In this document: positions 1 to 6,289 of the stretch, one piece after another
How the letters are laid out: each line of letters begins with the position of its first letter
Position numbering within the stretch: the stretch's first letter is position 1
Origin: CAZNLS01 sp964573895
Lineage (GTDB): Bacteria > Acidobacteriota > Aminicenantia > UBA2199
Length of the DNA: 24,784 bases
Assembly (NCBI GenBank): GCA_964573895.1
Contig: CAZNLS010000033.1
Span: 1 to 24,784 of the forward strand
Reading direction: 5' to 3'
Program-made: the position numbers and the translations under genes
The notes under the pieces: generated by a model
The model's input: the letters and a program-made list of their open reading frames with translations, nothing else
Database searches by the model: none
Told to the model about the DNA's origin: nothing

Positions 1-247
1 AATTTCCCTCAAAATATACTCCCGGATTATCAAACATTGAAAATCCATTATTTTCCTCAACTGTCAGAACCGTGTCAAAAGAGATATTTTCCATGAAAAA
101 ATTTGGGAAATAAATACCGGGAAGATTTTTCATCATAAACATTTGGAGATTAAAATTATTCATAGGATCGTAAAAAATGTTTTCGGAGGGATAAATAACT
201 GTAAAGATAATAATGCAAAATAGTATCAAAAAAGTAATTTTTTTCAT
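1..247 (-). CDS. N-terminal fragment of a secreted/envelope protein (runs off the left edge)
   Basis: An ATG-initiated reading frame runs leftwards off the window, so only about 82 N-terminal residues are visible. It begins MKKITFLILFCIIIFTVIYP, a short basic start followed by a long hydrophobic stretch, which is a typical signal peptide. The mature part is rich in Phe, Asn and Met. The visible part (KNLPGIYFPNF, then DNPGVYFEGN) is loosely reminiscent of TonB-receptor plug domains, but too little is present to assign a family. There is no Shine-Dalgarno sequence. A perfect TATAAT lies 6 nt upstream of the ATG. It follows the PAP2 gene on the same strand after a 19-nt gap. I am confident it is a real exported protein and do not know its function. 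Confidence 0.7.
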   Translation of the reverse strand, partial: MKKITFLILFCIIIFTVIYPSENIFYDPMNNFNLQMFMMKNLPGIYFPNFFMENISFDTVLTVEENNGFSMFDNPGVYFEGN

Positions 248-253
248 TTATTA

Positions 254-259
254 ATTATA
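254..259 (-). promoter_or_regulatory. -10 box (TATAAT) 6 nt before the ATG of the left-edge gene
   Basis: On the minus strand TATAAT is followed by 6 nt and then ATG at 247. No purine-rich Shine-Dalgarno sequence fits between them. Transcription would be expected to start at or next to the ATG. I see no convincing -35 element; it would lie inside the PAP2 coding end. Confidence 0.45.
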
Positions 260-266
260 TACGATT

Positions 267-1100
267 TTAAAGTTTAAAACTTATACTCAATCCCAGAGAA
301 TTTTTTGATATATATGGTGATACTGCAAATTTATTCGATCGTTTATGATAAACAAATTTCCCGATAGCAAACCCAAGCAGAGCTCCTGCAAACACATCAG
401 ACAACCAGTGTTTATCCTCTGTTACCCTTGATAATCCCGATAATATAGCAATGGAATAACTCAACACCGGTACTATGGGAGTTCTGTTATACTGATGTGC
501 AATTATTGTAGAAGTCGTCCAGATAGTTATTGTATGTCCTGAAGGAAATGAATCAAAAAACATATCCCTGTGGTTTTTATATCTTTTAAAAAAAGCTGAA
601 GGTCCGCTCCACTTGTCAACTCCTGACTCTGCTTCGGGACGCTGCCTCCCGGTAAGGTGTTTAAGCAGTTGAACAATAATTCCGGAATGGATCAGACCCA
701 TCAGTAACAATTTTCCGGTATTACTTGTCTTTTTGCTTTTTAAAATCATACCCGAAACCAGAAACAGGCCGCTCAGTCCCAGATTTAACCCGCCGTCCCC
801 GAACAGTGTAAGCCCGGGGCTCATATCCGACACCCATTTGTTCTTAGCCTGATATGCCTTTATCCGGGAGTATATTGATTCGTCATTAACAATCATATAA
901 GTAGTGATAACTGCAGCAAGAATTGAAATTATCAATTCCTGAGAATTATAATGAAATGGTGAACTCCACAATTTTCCATGATCTGAAAATAACTCTTTAA
1001 AAAAACTGCTTTTTTTATTTGTATCCTGTGTTGAATAAACGAGTGATGAAGTTATGATAAAAAAAATTAATATTATGACCGTTGTTCTTTTTAAAATCAT
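267..1100 (-). CDS. PAP2-superfamily membrane phosphatase
   Basis: A type 2 phosphatidic-acid-phosphatase-like enzyme of about 277 residues. This family removes phosphate from lipid phosphates such as phosphatidate, undecaprenyl diphosphate or lipid A, with the active site on the outer face of the membrane. All three signature motifs are present: KHLTGRQRP (KX6RP, around residue 150), SFPSGH (around 187-191) and SRVTEDKHWLSD (SRX5HX3D, around 226-237). The catalytic His and Asp are therefore intact. An N-terminal hydrophobic segment and four or five further membrane helices are visible. The protein ends in a short beta-strand-like tail (GLSISFKL). A TTG at 1103 could extend the frame by one codon. 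The ATG at 1100 is preferred because a near-consensus promoter lies 5 nt before it. The exact substrate cannot be told from sequence. Confidence 0.9.
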   Translation of the reverse strand: MILKRTTVIILIFFIITSSLVYSTQDTNKKSSFFKELFSDHGKLWSSPFHYNSQELIISILAAVITTYMIVNDESIYSRIKAYQAKNKWVSDMSPGLTLFGDGGLNLGLSGLFLVSGMILKSKKTSNTGKLLLMGLIHSGIIVQLLKHLTGRQRPEAESGVDKWSGPSAFFKRYKNHRDMFFDSFPSGHTITIWTTSTIIAHQYNRTPIVPVLSYSIAILSGLSRVTEDKHWLSDVFAGALLGFAIGKFVYHKRSNKFAVSPYISKNSLGLSISFKL

Positions 1101-1105
1101 CAAAT

Positions 1106-1134
1106 ATGATATTACATTAGCATGTACCGGTCAA
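1106..1134 (-). promoter_or_regulatory. Sigma-70-type promoter of the PAP2 gene, predicted leaderless
   Basis: On the minus strand TTGACC (1134-1129), a 17-nt spacer, then TATCAT (1111-1106), then 5 nt and ATG at 1100. Five of six bases match the consensus in each box and the spacing is ideal. A transcript starting 6-7 nt after the -10 box would begin at the ATG itself. The -35 box starts 1 nt after the stop codon of the upstream M23 gene. Confidence 0.65.
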
Positions 1135-1135
1135 A

Positions 1136-3154
1136 TCATTTAAGAGTAAGGAAAAAGGTCTTCTCAGATATATTACCTCCCCTGTCCTCTACTGATACCT
1201 TAATTCTGTTTTTCCCCCTTCGCATCTCCTTTCCCGGTTTACTAATAAATAAACTATTACGGTCAGGATCATATTCAGACTCAACTTTGTTTCCATTTAT
1301 CGTTAATATTATACTTTCATCATTTATACCTTTTCCTTTGTCAGTTATCACAATAAATAATTTTTTTATCTTAGAATGAGTAAGGGAATTGCATCTGATT
1401 GAACGAATATCAGGTGGGAAAATATCCCTGAGTAAGGCAAATGCACCTCCGCTGATTTGTCTGATTTTATATTTATCCTCCCCTGCATTATAGAGAGTAT
1501 TTACATACCTCCATTTTTTCTTCAAAAAGGAATATTTAAAGATCCCGGCCTGCTTTGGATTATCGGCTCTCTTTGTAAAAGTAAAAATAACCTTGCCGAG
1601 ATAGGGGAAAGTGTAAGGATAGACACTTACCGGGCCGGAAAGCACTGGGAATTCAGATGGTATTTCTTTTTTTCCGAATAATATTAATTTATCATCTAAA
1701 ACAGAACCCACAGAAAAATCAGCATTGAAATTATTAAAATCATATTTTGAAGCTTTTTCCTTTTTTAGTAATATAATACTTAATCTCTTTCTGACTGCAA
1801 AACACAATTTTTTATCTGAAAATATTGAAAAATCCAAATCCAGATAATTTCTGCTTTTTGAATATTGAGGAGAGAATGTAAAATATACTCCTTCCTTGTC
1901 ATAATAAGGATAATATCTTTTTTTCCCGTTTTCTTCATAAATATCAAGAACAATATTTTTTATTCCGATAAACCTGTCTATAACTTTAACTGATATTTTA
2001 TTCCGGTTAATAAACGTTTTTAATTGAAGATCTTTCATTCCTGATAAATAATTATAATTGTCAGGCGGAGTTTTGTTCACTGTAATTCTATTTTCAGGAG
2101 ATTTTTCCTCTGATTTTTTCAATGGAACTTCCAATACCGAATGATTCCCGAAATTATCAGTAACAATCAGAATCAAACTGTTTTTCCCTGGTTTTAACAT
2201 ATTAAAAAATTGATCGGTAGTGAATCCTTTTATTAACAATTTATACCCGCTCTGAGAGAAAATATTAAAAAAATATGTACTCATACTGCTGTATAACATA
2301 TCATATATAAATCCCAGCTGATTATTGTCTTCCCATTTGAAGCTGTCGAACCTGCTAAGAAAGATTTTACTTTTATTAAGAGTGGCACTAATTTTATAAG
2401 GGGCAACATTTCTTCCAGTATCTGAAATATCATGAACACCAAGAACTATTTCAAATTCCCCGTCAAAATTGAGAACTTCTGATTTTGATATTCTCTCTCC
2501 TTTTTTTTTAATATCTAAAAATACTTCCCCATTAATTCCGTTTATTTTTGTATTTCCAATACTTCTGATTAGCAGGTTTTTAATTTCAGGGACATTCTTG
2601 TCGGTATTGGGAAACTCTAATAGTTTAAATGGATTAACAGCCCGGTTTTTACTGTCTCTGATTTCCAGATGGAGATGAGGAAATCCGGAACCGGTTTCCC
2701 CGGAGTATCCGATAAGACTTCCTTTATAAATTTCTATTGGTTTTCTGAGTGTATAATTGCCGAAATATTTTTTTCCTGTGTATTTTCTATATCTGTTCAG
2801 AACTCTTTCAAGCTTGGGAATAAATTTTTCCAAATGGAAATAAATAGATGTGTTCCCGTCTTTATGTTTTATATAGATACCTCTGCCGGATCCTCTCTTA
2901 ACACTTCTTATTCTGATTATTACTCCATTTTCTATTGCATATACCGGCAAACCGGTCTTACGAAATGTTCTTATATCAATTCCTGCATGAAAGTGGTTTC
3001 CTCTGAATTCCTGAAAAGATGAACTATATCCATTTGATTTTGACAAAGGCCATTTGTATAGATTTTTACTTCCAAGAATGGTGCACATTACTAATAAAAT
3101 AAACAATACCCGGGGAGTTCTATTCTTTAACACGTAATTAAAACCGGAGATCAC
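1136..3154 (-). CDS. Secreted M23-family (LytM-type) metallopeptidase with long beta-rich C-terminal region
   Basis: A 672-residue protein. An N-terminal hydrophobic segment (about residues 14-29) acts as signal peptide or membrane anchor. The M23 domain spans about 48-180 with zinc ligands H56 and D60 in HAGID and H160/H162 in HLHLE, so it looks catalytically competent. M23 enzymes cleave peptidoglycan cross-links or act as amidase activators. The domain contains an insertion of about 20 residues between FHLE and the GYSGETG turn. Residues 180-672 look like beta-sandwich or Ig-like modules ending in a typical VEDRGGNISEKTF strand, probably for envelope binding. The GTG start at 3154 overlaps the CoA-binding gene by 17 nt. 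An in-frame GTG at 3133, 4 nt after that gene's stop, would give a cleaner signal peptide. The two genes are probably translationally coupled. Confidence 0.88.
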   Translation of the reverse strand: MISGFNYVLKNRTPRVLFILLVMCTILGSKNLYKWPLSKSNGYSSSFQEFRGNHFHAGIDIRTFRKTGLPVYAIENGVIIRIRSVKRGSGRGIYIKHKDGNTSIYFHLEKFIPKLERVLNRYRKYTGKKYFGNYTLRKPIEIYKGSLIGYSGETGSGFPHLHLEIRDSKNRAVNPFKLLEFPNTDKNVPEIKNLLIRSIGNTKINGINGEVFLDIKKKGERISKSEVLNFDGEFEIVLGVHDISDTGRNVAPYKISATLNKSKIFLSRFDSFKWEDNNQLGFIYDMLYSSMSTYFFNIFSQSGYKLLIKGFTTDQFFNMLKPGKNSLILIVTDNFGNHSVLEVPLKKSEEKSPENRITVNKTPPDNYNYLSGMKDLQLKTFINRNKISVKVIDRFIGIKNIVLDIYEENGKKRYYPYYDKEGVYFTFSPQYSKSRNYLDLDFSIFSDKKLCFAVRKRLSIILLKKEKASKYDFNNFNADFSVGSVLDDKLILFGKKEIPSEFPVLSGPVSVYPYTFPYLGKVIFTFTKRADNPKQAGIFKYSFLKKKWRYVNTLYNAGEDKYKIRQISGGAFALLRDIFPPDIRSIRCNSLTHSKIKKLFIVITDKGKGINDESIILTINGNKVESEYDPDRNSLFISKPGKEMRRGKNRIKVSVEDRGGNISEKTFFLTLK

Positions 3155-3527
3155 CTGCTTTTTTCGATCTAACCATTATGCATTCATTATAACTGAATTT
3201 TATATCTTCTAATTTTTCGAGATACTCCCCAATTACAGGAGCCCAGGCACCAGGCTGAAACCAGAACTTTTTTTTACCGGATTTAACAAGCTTTTTTAAT
3301 GTTTCAAATCCTGACTTCCATGGCACTACAAAAATATATAAATCAATATTGCCGGGGATTTCATCAATATTATTCCATACTTTTTCACCTTGCAGTTCTG
3401 TTAATGCTGGGTGAACCGGTATAACATCGTATCCCTTGGATTTCAAATCATTGAAAATTATATTTCCATATTTTGACGGATTTGAAGTAGCCCCAATCAG
3501 TGCAACCTTCCGTATTACTTTATTCAT
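3138..3527 (-). CDS. CoA-binding domain protein (CoA_binding_2 / YccU type)
   Basis: A 129-residue single-domain Rossmann protein of usual family length. It begins with the nucleotide-binding strand-turn VALIGATSNPSKYGN, continues with GYDVIPVHP (the family's YPVNP-like strand) and FWFQPGAWAP (the family's WxQxG-like turn). The family resembles the CoA-binding domain of succinyl-CoA synthetase alpha and binds CoA or acyl-CoA. Its precise physiological role is generally unknown. There is no Shine-Dalgarno sequence. TATTAT lies 6 nt upstream of the ATG, suggesting a leaderless mRNA. The M23 peptidase gene overlaps its end, so the two probably form an operon without an obvious functional link. 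Confidence 0.88.
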   Translation of the reverse strand: MNKVIRKVALIGATSNPSKYGNIIFNDLKSKGYDVIPVHPALTELQGEKVWNNIDEIPGNIDLYIFVVPWKSGFETLKKLVKSGKKKFWFQPGAWAPVIGEYLEKLEDIKFSYNECIMVRSKKAGDLRF

Positions 3528-3533
3528 ATTAAA

Positions 3534-3539
3534 ATAATA
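3534..3539 (-). promoter_or_regulatory. -10-like box (TATTAT) 6 nt before the CoA-binding protein ATG
   Basis: On the minus strand TATTAT is followed by TTTAAT and the ATG at 3527. No Shine-Dalgarno sequence is present. A TTCAAT at 17-nt spacing is a weak -35 candidate. Confidence 0.35.
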
Positions 3540-3566
3540 ACAATTAATTTCTATTTATTGAAGCCA

Positions 3567-3597
3567 AAAAATAATAAAAAAATGAAAATTTCATTTA
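3567..3597 (-). terminator. Possible weak intrinsic terminator after the M29 aminopeptidase gene
   Basis: The minus strand reads AAATGA-N5-TCATTT at 3596-3580, beginning in the stop codon, and runs into a T-rich tract interrupted by A (3582-3567). The stem is 6 bp and has only one G-C pair, so stability is poor. The T tract and its position are right for a terminator. Moderate to low confidence. Confidence 0.35.
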
Positions 3598-4683
3598 GAT
3601 TAGTAGCTCGGAATTTTTAATAATCAGTTCCGAACTGCCATTTTTCATTATCAATGTGAGCTCAGAACATTCGACTGAGTTCCCCTTTGCGTAAACAATA
3701 TCCTGGTGAACAACATTTTCAGGAGATAAAAAACTTTCAACCCCGAAACTTCCTCCAAGATGGTCACTTCTTCCGTATGCCCAGTGAAATCCGGCCTTCT
3801 CATCCTGAAGAACATTTCCCGTTACAGTAGCTTTAGGGTTAACTCCAATTGCAAATTCCGCTATATTCCTTCTGGCCGGATCAAGATCGAATTCCTTCTT
3901 AAATTGTTCAGCAAGTTTTCCGTTCCCCAATATATCTATTATTTTATTTTCTTTAACTTTTAGTATCACAAGTTCCGACTCAACCATCACCGGAATGTCT
4001 CCAATTGTACGGCTTTTACTGCTCTCATCAGGAACCACATATACCTCCCCTGCCGGAAGATTAGATAGCGAATATTCTGTCCCTCCCATTTCAGGATGCA
4101 GAATCCCGTTATCGATCATTGGAGTATTAATTTCAATATCAAATTGACATCTATGCCCGCTTGAAAAAATCACATTTGCAGAAGATGCACTTGAAAACAA
4201 CTTTTGAAGTATAGAGCATTTTCTTGATATTTCACTATAATCAGCGGAAAGTCCGGTCTCTTCCATAAACCTTTCAACGCCCGGCATCGATGCGACTCTT
4301 AAATTGTTTCTTTTCATTGAATACTCATACAGAGGAGCTGTTGCGGAAAAGGTTGGCATAGAAATAATGATTGTTGAATTATCTATGACAGATACAAGGG
4401 TGCTTTCGCTATTTCCAATTTTGCAGGTTTGGGGAAGATCTCCATTATTTGCACCTGTTGCATTGTATTTTACAAGTGGATTAACTTTAAGGTTCCATTT
4501 CTCAGAATTTTTTTTTATCTTTTCTAGCCATTCCTCCCCCATTACTCTTCGTTCCCTCCAAGCACTATTATCAGGAGAATTCTCAGTCGGAATATCAATC
4601 ATAATGGTGAGAATTTCATTATTCCCGGGGGCAAAAATATCATCAATAAATTTTTCCAGTTTGAAAGTATTTTCCTTTTCCAT
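3595..4683 (-). CDS. M29-family (AmpS/PepS-type) aminopeptidase
   Basis: A 362-residue cytoplasmic protein matching the thermophilic metallo-aminopeptidase family M29, somewhat shorter than the roughly 410 residues usual for it. Candidate metal and catalytic residues are all visible in order: Glu in LPAGEVYVVP, Glu in NIAEFAIGVNP, His and Tyr in GFHWAYGRSDHLGG, and His and Asp in HQDIVY. M29 enzymes release N-terminal residues from peptides using two metal ions. The N-terminal half is divergent, so the substrate preference may differ, and a non-peptidase amidohydrolase role cannot be excluded. The ATG at 4683 has no Shine-Dalgarno sequence but has TATAAT 5 nt upstream. It is monocistronic by layout, with a 43-nt gap upstream and a possible terminator downstream. 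Confidence 0.8.
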   Translation of the reverse strand: MEKENTFKLEKFIDDIFAPGNNEILTIMIDIPTENSPDNSAWRERRVMGEEWLEKIKKNSEKWNLKVNPLVKYNATGANNGDLPQTCKIGNSESTLVSVIDNSTIIISMPTFSATAPLYEYSMKRNNLRVASMPGVERFMEETGLSADYSEISRKCSILQKLFSSASSANVIFSSGHRCQFDIEINTPMIDNGILHPEMGGTEYSLSNLPAGEVYVVPDESSKSRTIGDIPVMVESELVILKVKENKIIDILGNGKLAEQFKKEFDLDPARRNIAEFAIGVNPKATVTGNVLQDEKAGFHWAYGRSDHLGGSFGVESFLSPENVVHQDIVYAKGNSVECSELTLIMKNGSSELIIKNSELLI

Positions 4684-4688
4684 ATTTA

Positions 4689-4719
4689 ATTATACTTCTC
4701 TGAAAGTTATTTGGTTCAA
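4689..4719 (-). promoter_or_regulatory. Promoter of the M29 aminopeptidase gene, predicted leaderless
   Basis: A perfect minus-strand TATAAT (4694-4689) lies 5 nt before the ATG at 4683. TTGAAC (4719-4714) is the best -35 candidate, but its spacer is 19 nt, longer than ideal. No Shine-Dalgarno sequence is present. Confidence 0.5.
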
Positions 4720-4726
4720 TTAAAAT

Positions 4727-5158
4727 CTATTTACTTATAGATTCAGTATAAAGGCTTAAAATATTTATTAATTCAGTATGATTACTATATCTTTGTATTT
4801 TAAGAAACGGAGAACTATTTCCCGTCAACATTCTCGTTAAGAATATATCTCTTTCACAAAGACACAGTACCGGTTTTTTTCGTGTTAAAGCATATGATAT
4901 CTCATACCCTACTCCCAAAGAAGGATTACTGACCTCTGCTACCATACAATTACAATCCTCAATCCATTTCAGATCACGTTCAAAAATTTCCCTGTTACTG
5001 AATTTTTTTTCATAGTTCATTACATCATCAAACACAACGTGTTCGGATAATATTGAATATCCAAGGTTTTTAAGGTGCGAAACTATTTTTTTATATGAAT
5101 CCAGATAATCACGTCCTCCGGATATTGATCCTGCAAAATAGATATCAAGTTTTTTCAC
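4727..5158 (-). CDS. DNPH1/RCL-like 2'-deoxynucleoside 5'-phosphate N-hydrolase
   Basis: A 143-residue protein of the nucleoside 2-deoxyribosyltransferase superfamily, closest by eye to the RCL/DNPH1 branch. Motifs in order are IYFAGSISGGRD (phosphate-binding loop), LSEHV, ERDLKWIEDCNCMVAEVS (acidic residue contacting the sugar), and NPSLGVGYE with the catalytic Glu. Known RCL enzymes hydrolyse the N-glycosidic bond of deoxynucleoside monophosphates, particularly modified ones, and so sanitise the nucleotide pool. The start is GTG at 5158, with no Shine-Dalgarno sequence and a TATAAT 7 nt upstream. A plain nucleoside deoxyribosyltransferase is the main alternative. Confidence 0.85.
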   Translation of the reverse strand: MKKLDIYFAGSISGGRDYLDSYKKIVSHLKNLGYSILSEHVVFDDVMNYEKKFSNREIFERDLKWIEDCNCMVAEVSNPSLGVGYEISYALTRKKPVLCLCERDIFLTRMLTGNSSPFLKIQRYSNHTELINILSLYTESISK

Positions 5159-5165
5159 AGAGTTA

Positions 5166-5176
5166 ATTATATTATA
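5166..5176 (-). promoter_or_regulatory. Tandem overlapping TATAAT boxes upstream of the RCL-like GTG start
   Basis: Two perfect TATAAT hexamers share one T on the minus strand (5176-5171 and 5171-5166). They end 12 and 7 nt before the GTG at 5158. There is no Shine-Dalgarno sequence. No good -35 element is visible. Confidence 0.45.
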
Positions 5177-5215
5177 TAATTTAGTTCTAAAGCCAGCATT
5201 ATGGTTTTATTAATC

Positions 5216-5704
5216 TCAGTTTACATATACTGCTTTCCCTGATTCCTGGTTTTTAATTATATCTTTTATCATTTTTATCGACTCCTGTTTATTTTCCTTT
5301 ATTTTAGTTACCAGTTCTTCACCCTTTGAATTCTTCGGTTTAATTATTTCATAGAATTTTAAAGAGATCATTCCAGTTTCAAATCCAAGCGCAGTTGATA
5401 AGGCTTCCCTCAGCCTGACATGGGAGTTTTTATGTTTCTCAATAACGGTTTTTAGATATCCAAGGCTGGTATTAATCGACTCAATATTAAATCGTCTGAT
5501 CTCATAATAATATTCATCATCTTCAATTTTTTTTCCCATTGATTCTATCCAGTCTGAATACATAACATTCATAAGTATAAGTTCCATCCAAAAATCTTTG
5601 AACTCCGAAAAATTTTCAAGGTAGATGGTATAAAGATACCCAATGTAATCAAAGTACTCAGCTAGTAACTGTAATTTCTTTTTCTGCCAATCAGATATTG
5701 TCAT
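5216..5704 (-). CDS. All-helical protein, probable metal-free ferritin/rubrerythrin-like fold
   Basis: A 162-residue protein that I do not recognise with certainty. It is entirely helical in appearance, with about four long helices and a short tail. The pattern of aromatic and acidic positions (YIGYLYTIYLENFSEFKDFW, then LREALSTALGFETGMISLKF) resembles rubrerythrin-like ferritin domains. The usual ExxH metal ligands seem replaced (LMNVMYSDW, ENKQESIKM). If the fold is right, the site is probably dead. The start is secure: AGGAGG lies 4 nt before the ATG. It is divergent from padR across a 195-nt regulatory region and has its own promoter candidate. Function unknown; the fold call is an inference. 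Confidence 0.6.
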   Translation of the reverse strand: MTISDWQKKKLQLLAEYFDYIGYLYTIYLENFSEFKDFWMELILMNVMYSDWIESMGKKIEDDEYYYEIRRFNIESINTSLGYLKTVIEKHKNSHVRLREALSTALGFETGMISLKFYEIIKPKNSKGEELVTKIKENKQESIKMIKDIIKNQESGKAVYVN

Positions 5705-5773
5705 TATTCCTCCTACAATAGCTAAGCAATATCCATTCCAGAATTCACAAAATTGTATTTCAGAAAAAACTTT

Positions 5774-5801
5774 GTTATATAGGTGTTCTTGAAATCTTCA
5801 A
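5774..5801 (-). promoter_or_regulatory. Promoter candidate for the helical ferritin-like gene
   Basis: On the minus strand TTGAAG (5801-5796), a 16-nt spacer, then TATAAC (5779-5774). This gives a leader of about 60 nt before the ATG at 5704, which has a strong AGGAGG. The -35 box lies in the inverted repeat TTGAA-ATC-TTCAA (5789-5801), a possible regulator site. Confidence 0.45.
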
Positions 5802-5826
5802 TAAAATCTTAGGGGTGAGACATTTT

Positions 5827-5854
5827 TTTACAAAAAAAATGGGAACTTTATACT
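5827..5854 (+). promoter_or_regulatory. Promoter candidate for padR-HAAS operon
   Basis: TTTACA (5827-5832), a 16-nt spacer, then TATACT (5849-5854). Transcription would start near 5861, just before the GTATA-N6-TATAC inverted repeat. The leader would be about 40 nt and carries GGAG 5 nt before the padR ATG. Confidence 0.5.
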
Positions 5855-5864
5855 TTATATAAAC

Positions 5865-5880
5865 GTATACCTTTTTATAC
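5865..5880 (+). promoter_or_regulatory. Inverted repeat GTATA-N6-TATAC, candidate PadR operator
   Basis: A 16-bp element with 5-bp perfect arms sits just downstream of the predicted padR transcription start. PadR proteins usually repress their own promoters by binding short AT-rich dyads, so position and symmetry fit autoregulation. Assignment is by inference. Confidence 0.4.
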
Positions 5881-5899
5881 AAGGTACTATGGAGTAAAA

Positions 5900-6289
5900 A
5901 TGAGTAATAAATCAATTCAATTGAGAAAGGGGATTTTCGAAATGATTATTCTTCAACTTCTAAAAAAAAACAGTTACTATGGTTATTCTCTTATTAAAGA
6001 AATTTCTGTAAATAGCAGTTTTGAAATAAATGAAGGGACAATATATCCTATTCTTTCACGTATCTCTAAAGAAAATCTGATAAGTTCAGAATGGCGTGAA
6101 TCATCTTCAGGTCCTCCGAGAAAATATTATAAAATAACAGAATCCGGTTTAGCAGTACTCAAAGAACTCGAAGATGAATATAACAGACTGGCAAAAGTTG
6201 TTTCAAAGACAAAGAATATAGGGAAAACAAAGAAAAATATATCAAAAAAAAAAATATATCCCGGTAAGGAGAATAAAAATGAAAGATAA
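5900..6289 (+). CDS. PadR-family transcriptional regulator
   Basis: A 129-residue winged-helix regulator. The PadR N-terminal domain (about residues 8-92) shows the standard pattern: LRKGIFEMIILQLL, YYGYSLIKEI, EGTIYPILSRI (recognition helix), GPPRKYYKIT (wing) and SGLAVLKELEDEY (start of the dimer helix). It ends in a lysine-rich tail (about 100-129) instead of the usual long C-terminal dimerisation helix. The tail is encoded by very A-rich DNA including an A11 tract at 6244-6254. The start has GGAG 5 nt upstream. It overlaps the following HAAS gene by 11 nt, the classic PadR plus HAAS membrane-protein pair in which PadR represses the operon. The inducing signal is unknown. Confidence 0.93.
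   Translation: MSNKSIQLRKGIFEMIILQLLKKNSYYGYSLIKEISVNSSFEINEGTIYPILSRISKENLISSEWRESSSGPPRKYYKITESGLAVLKELEDEYNRLAKVVSKTKNIGKTKKNISKKKIYPGKENKNER
6244..6254 (+). other. A11 homopolymer near the padR 3' end, potential transcriptional slippage site
   Basis: Eleven consecutive A, the longest homopolymer I noticed in the window. Loss of one A (or gain of two) in the mRNA moves padR into the frame of the next gene. No stop codon occurs between the tract and that gene's ATG at 6279, so a PadR-HAAS fusion would result. Gain of one A gives a stop within five codons after the tract. Confidence 0.4.

Noticed and set aside
4304..4723. 139-residue plus-strand open frame opposite the M29 aminopeptidase gene
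   Set aside because: Antisense to a well-supported coding region, with no recognisable domain and no ribosome-binding site.
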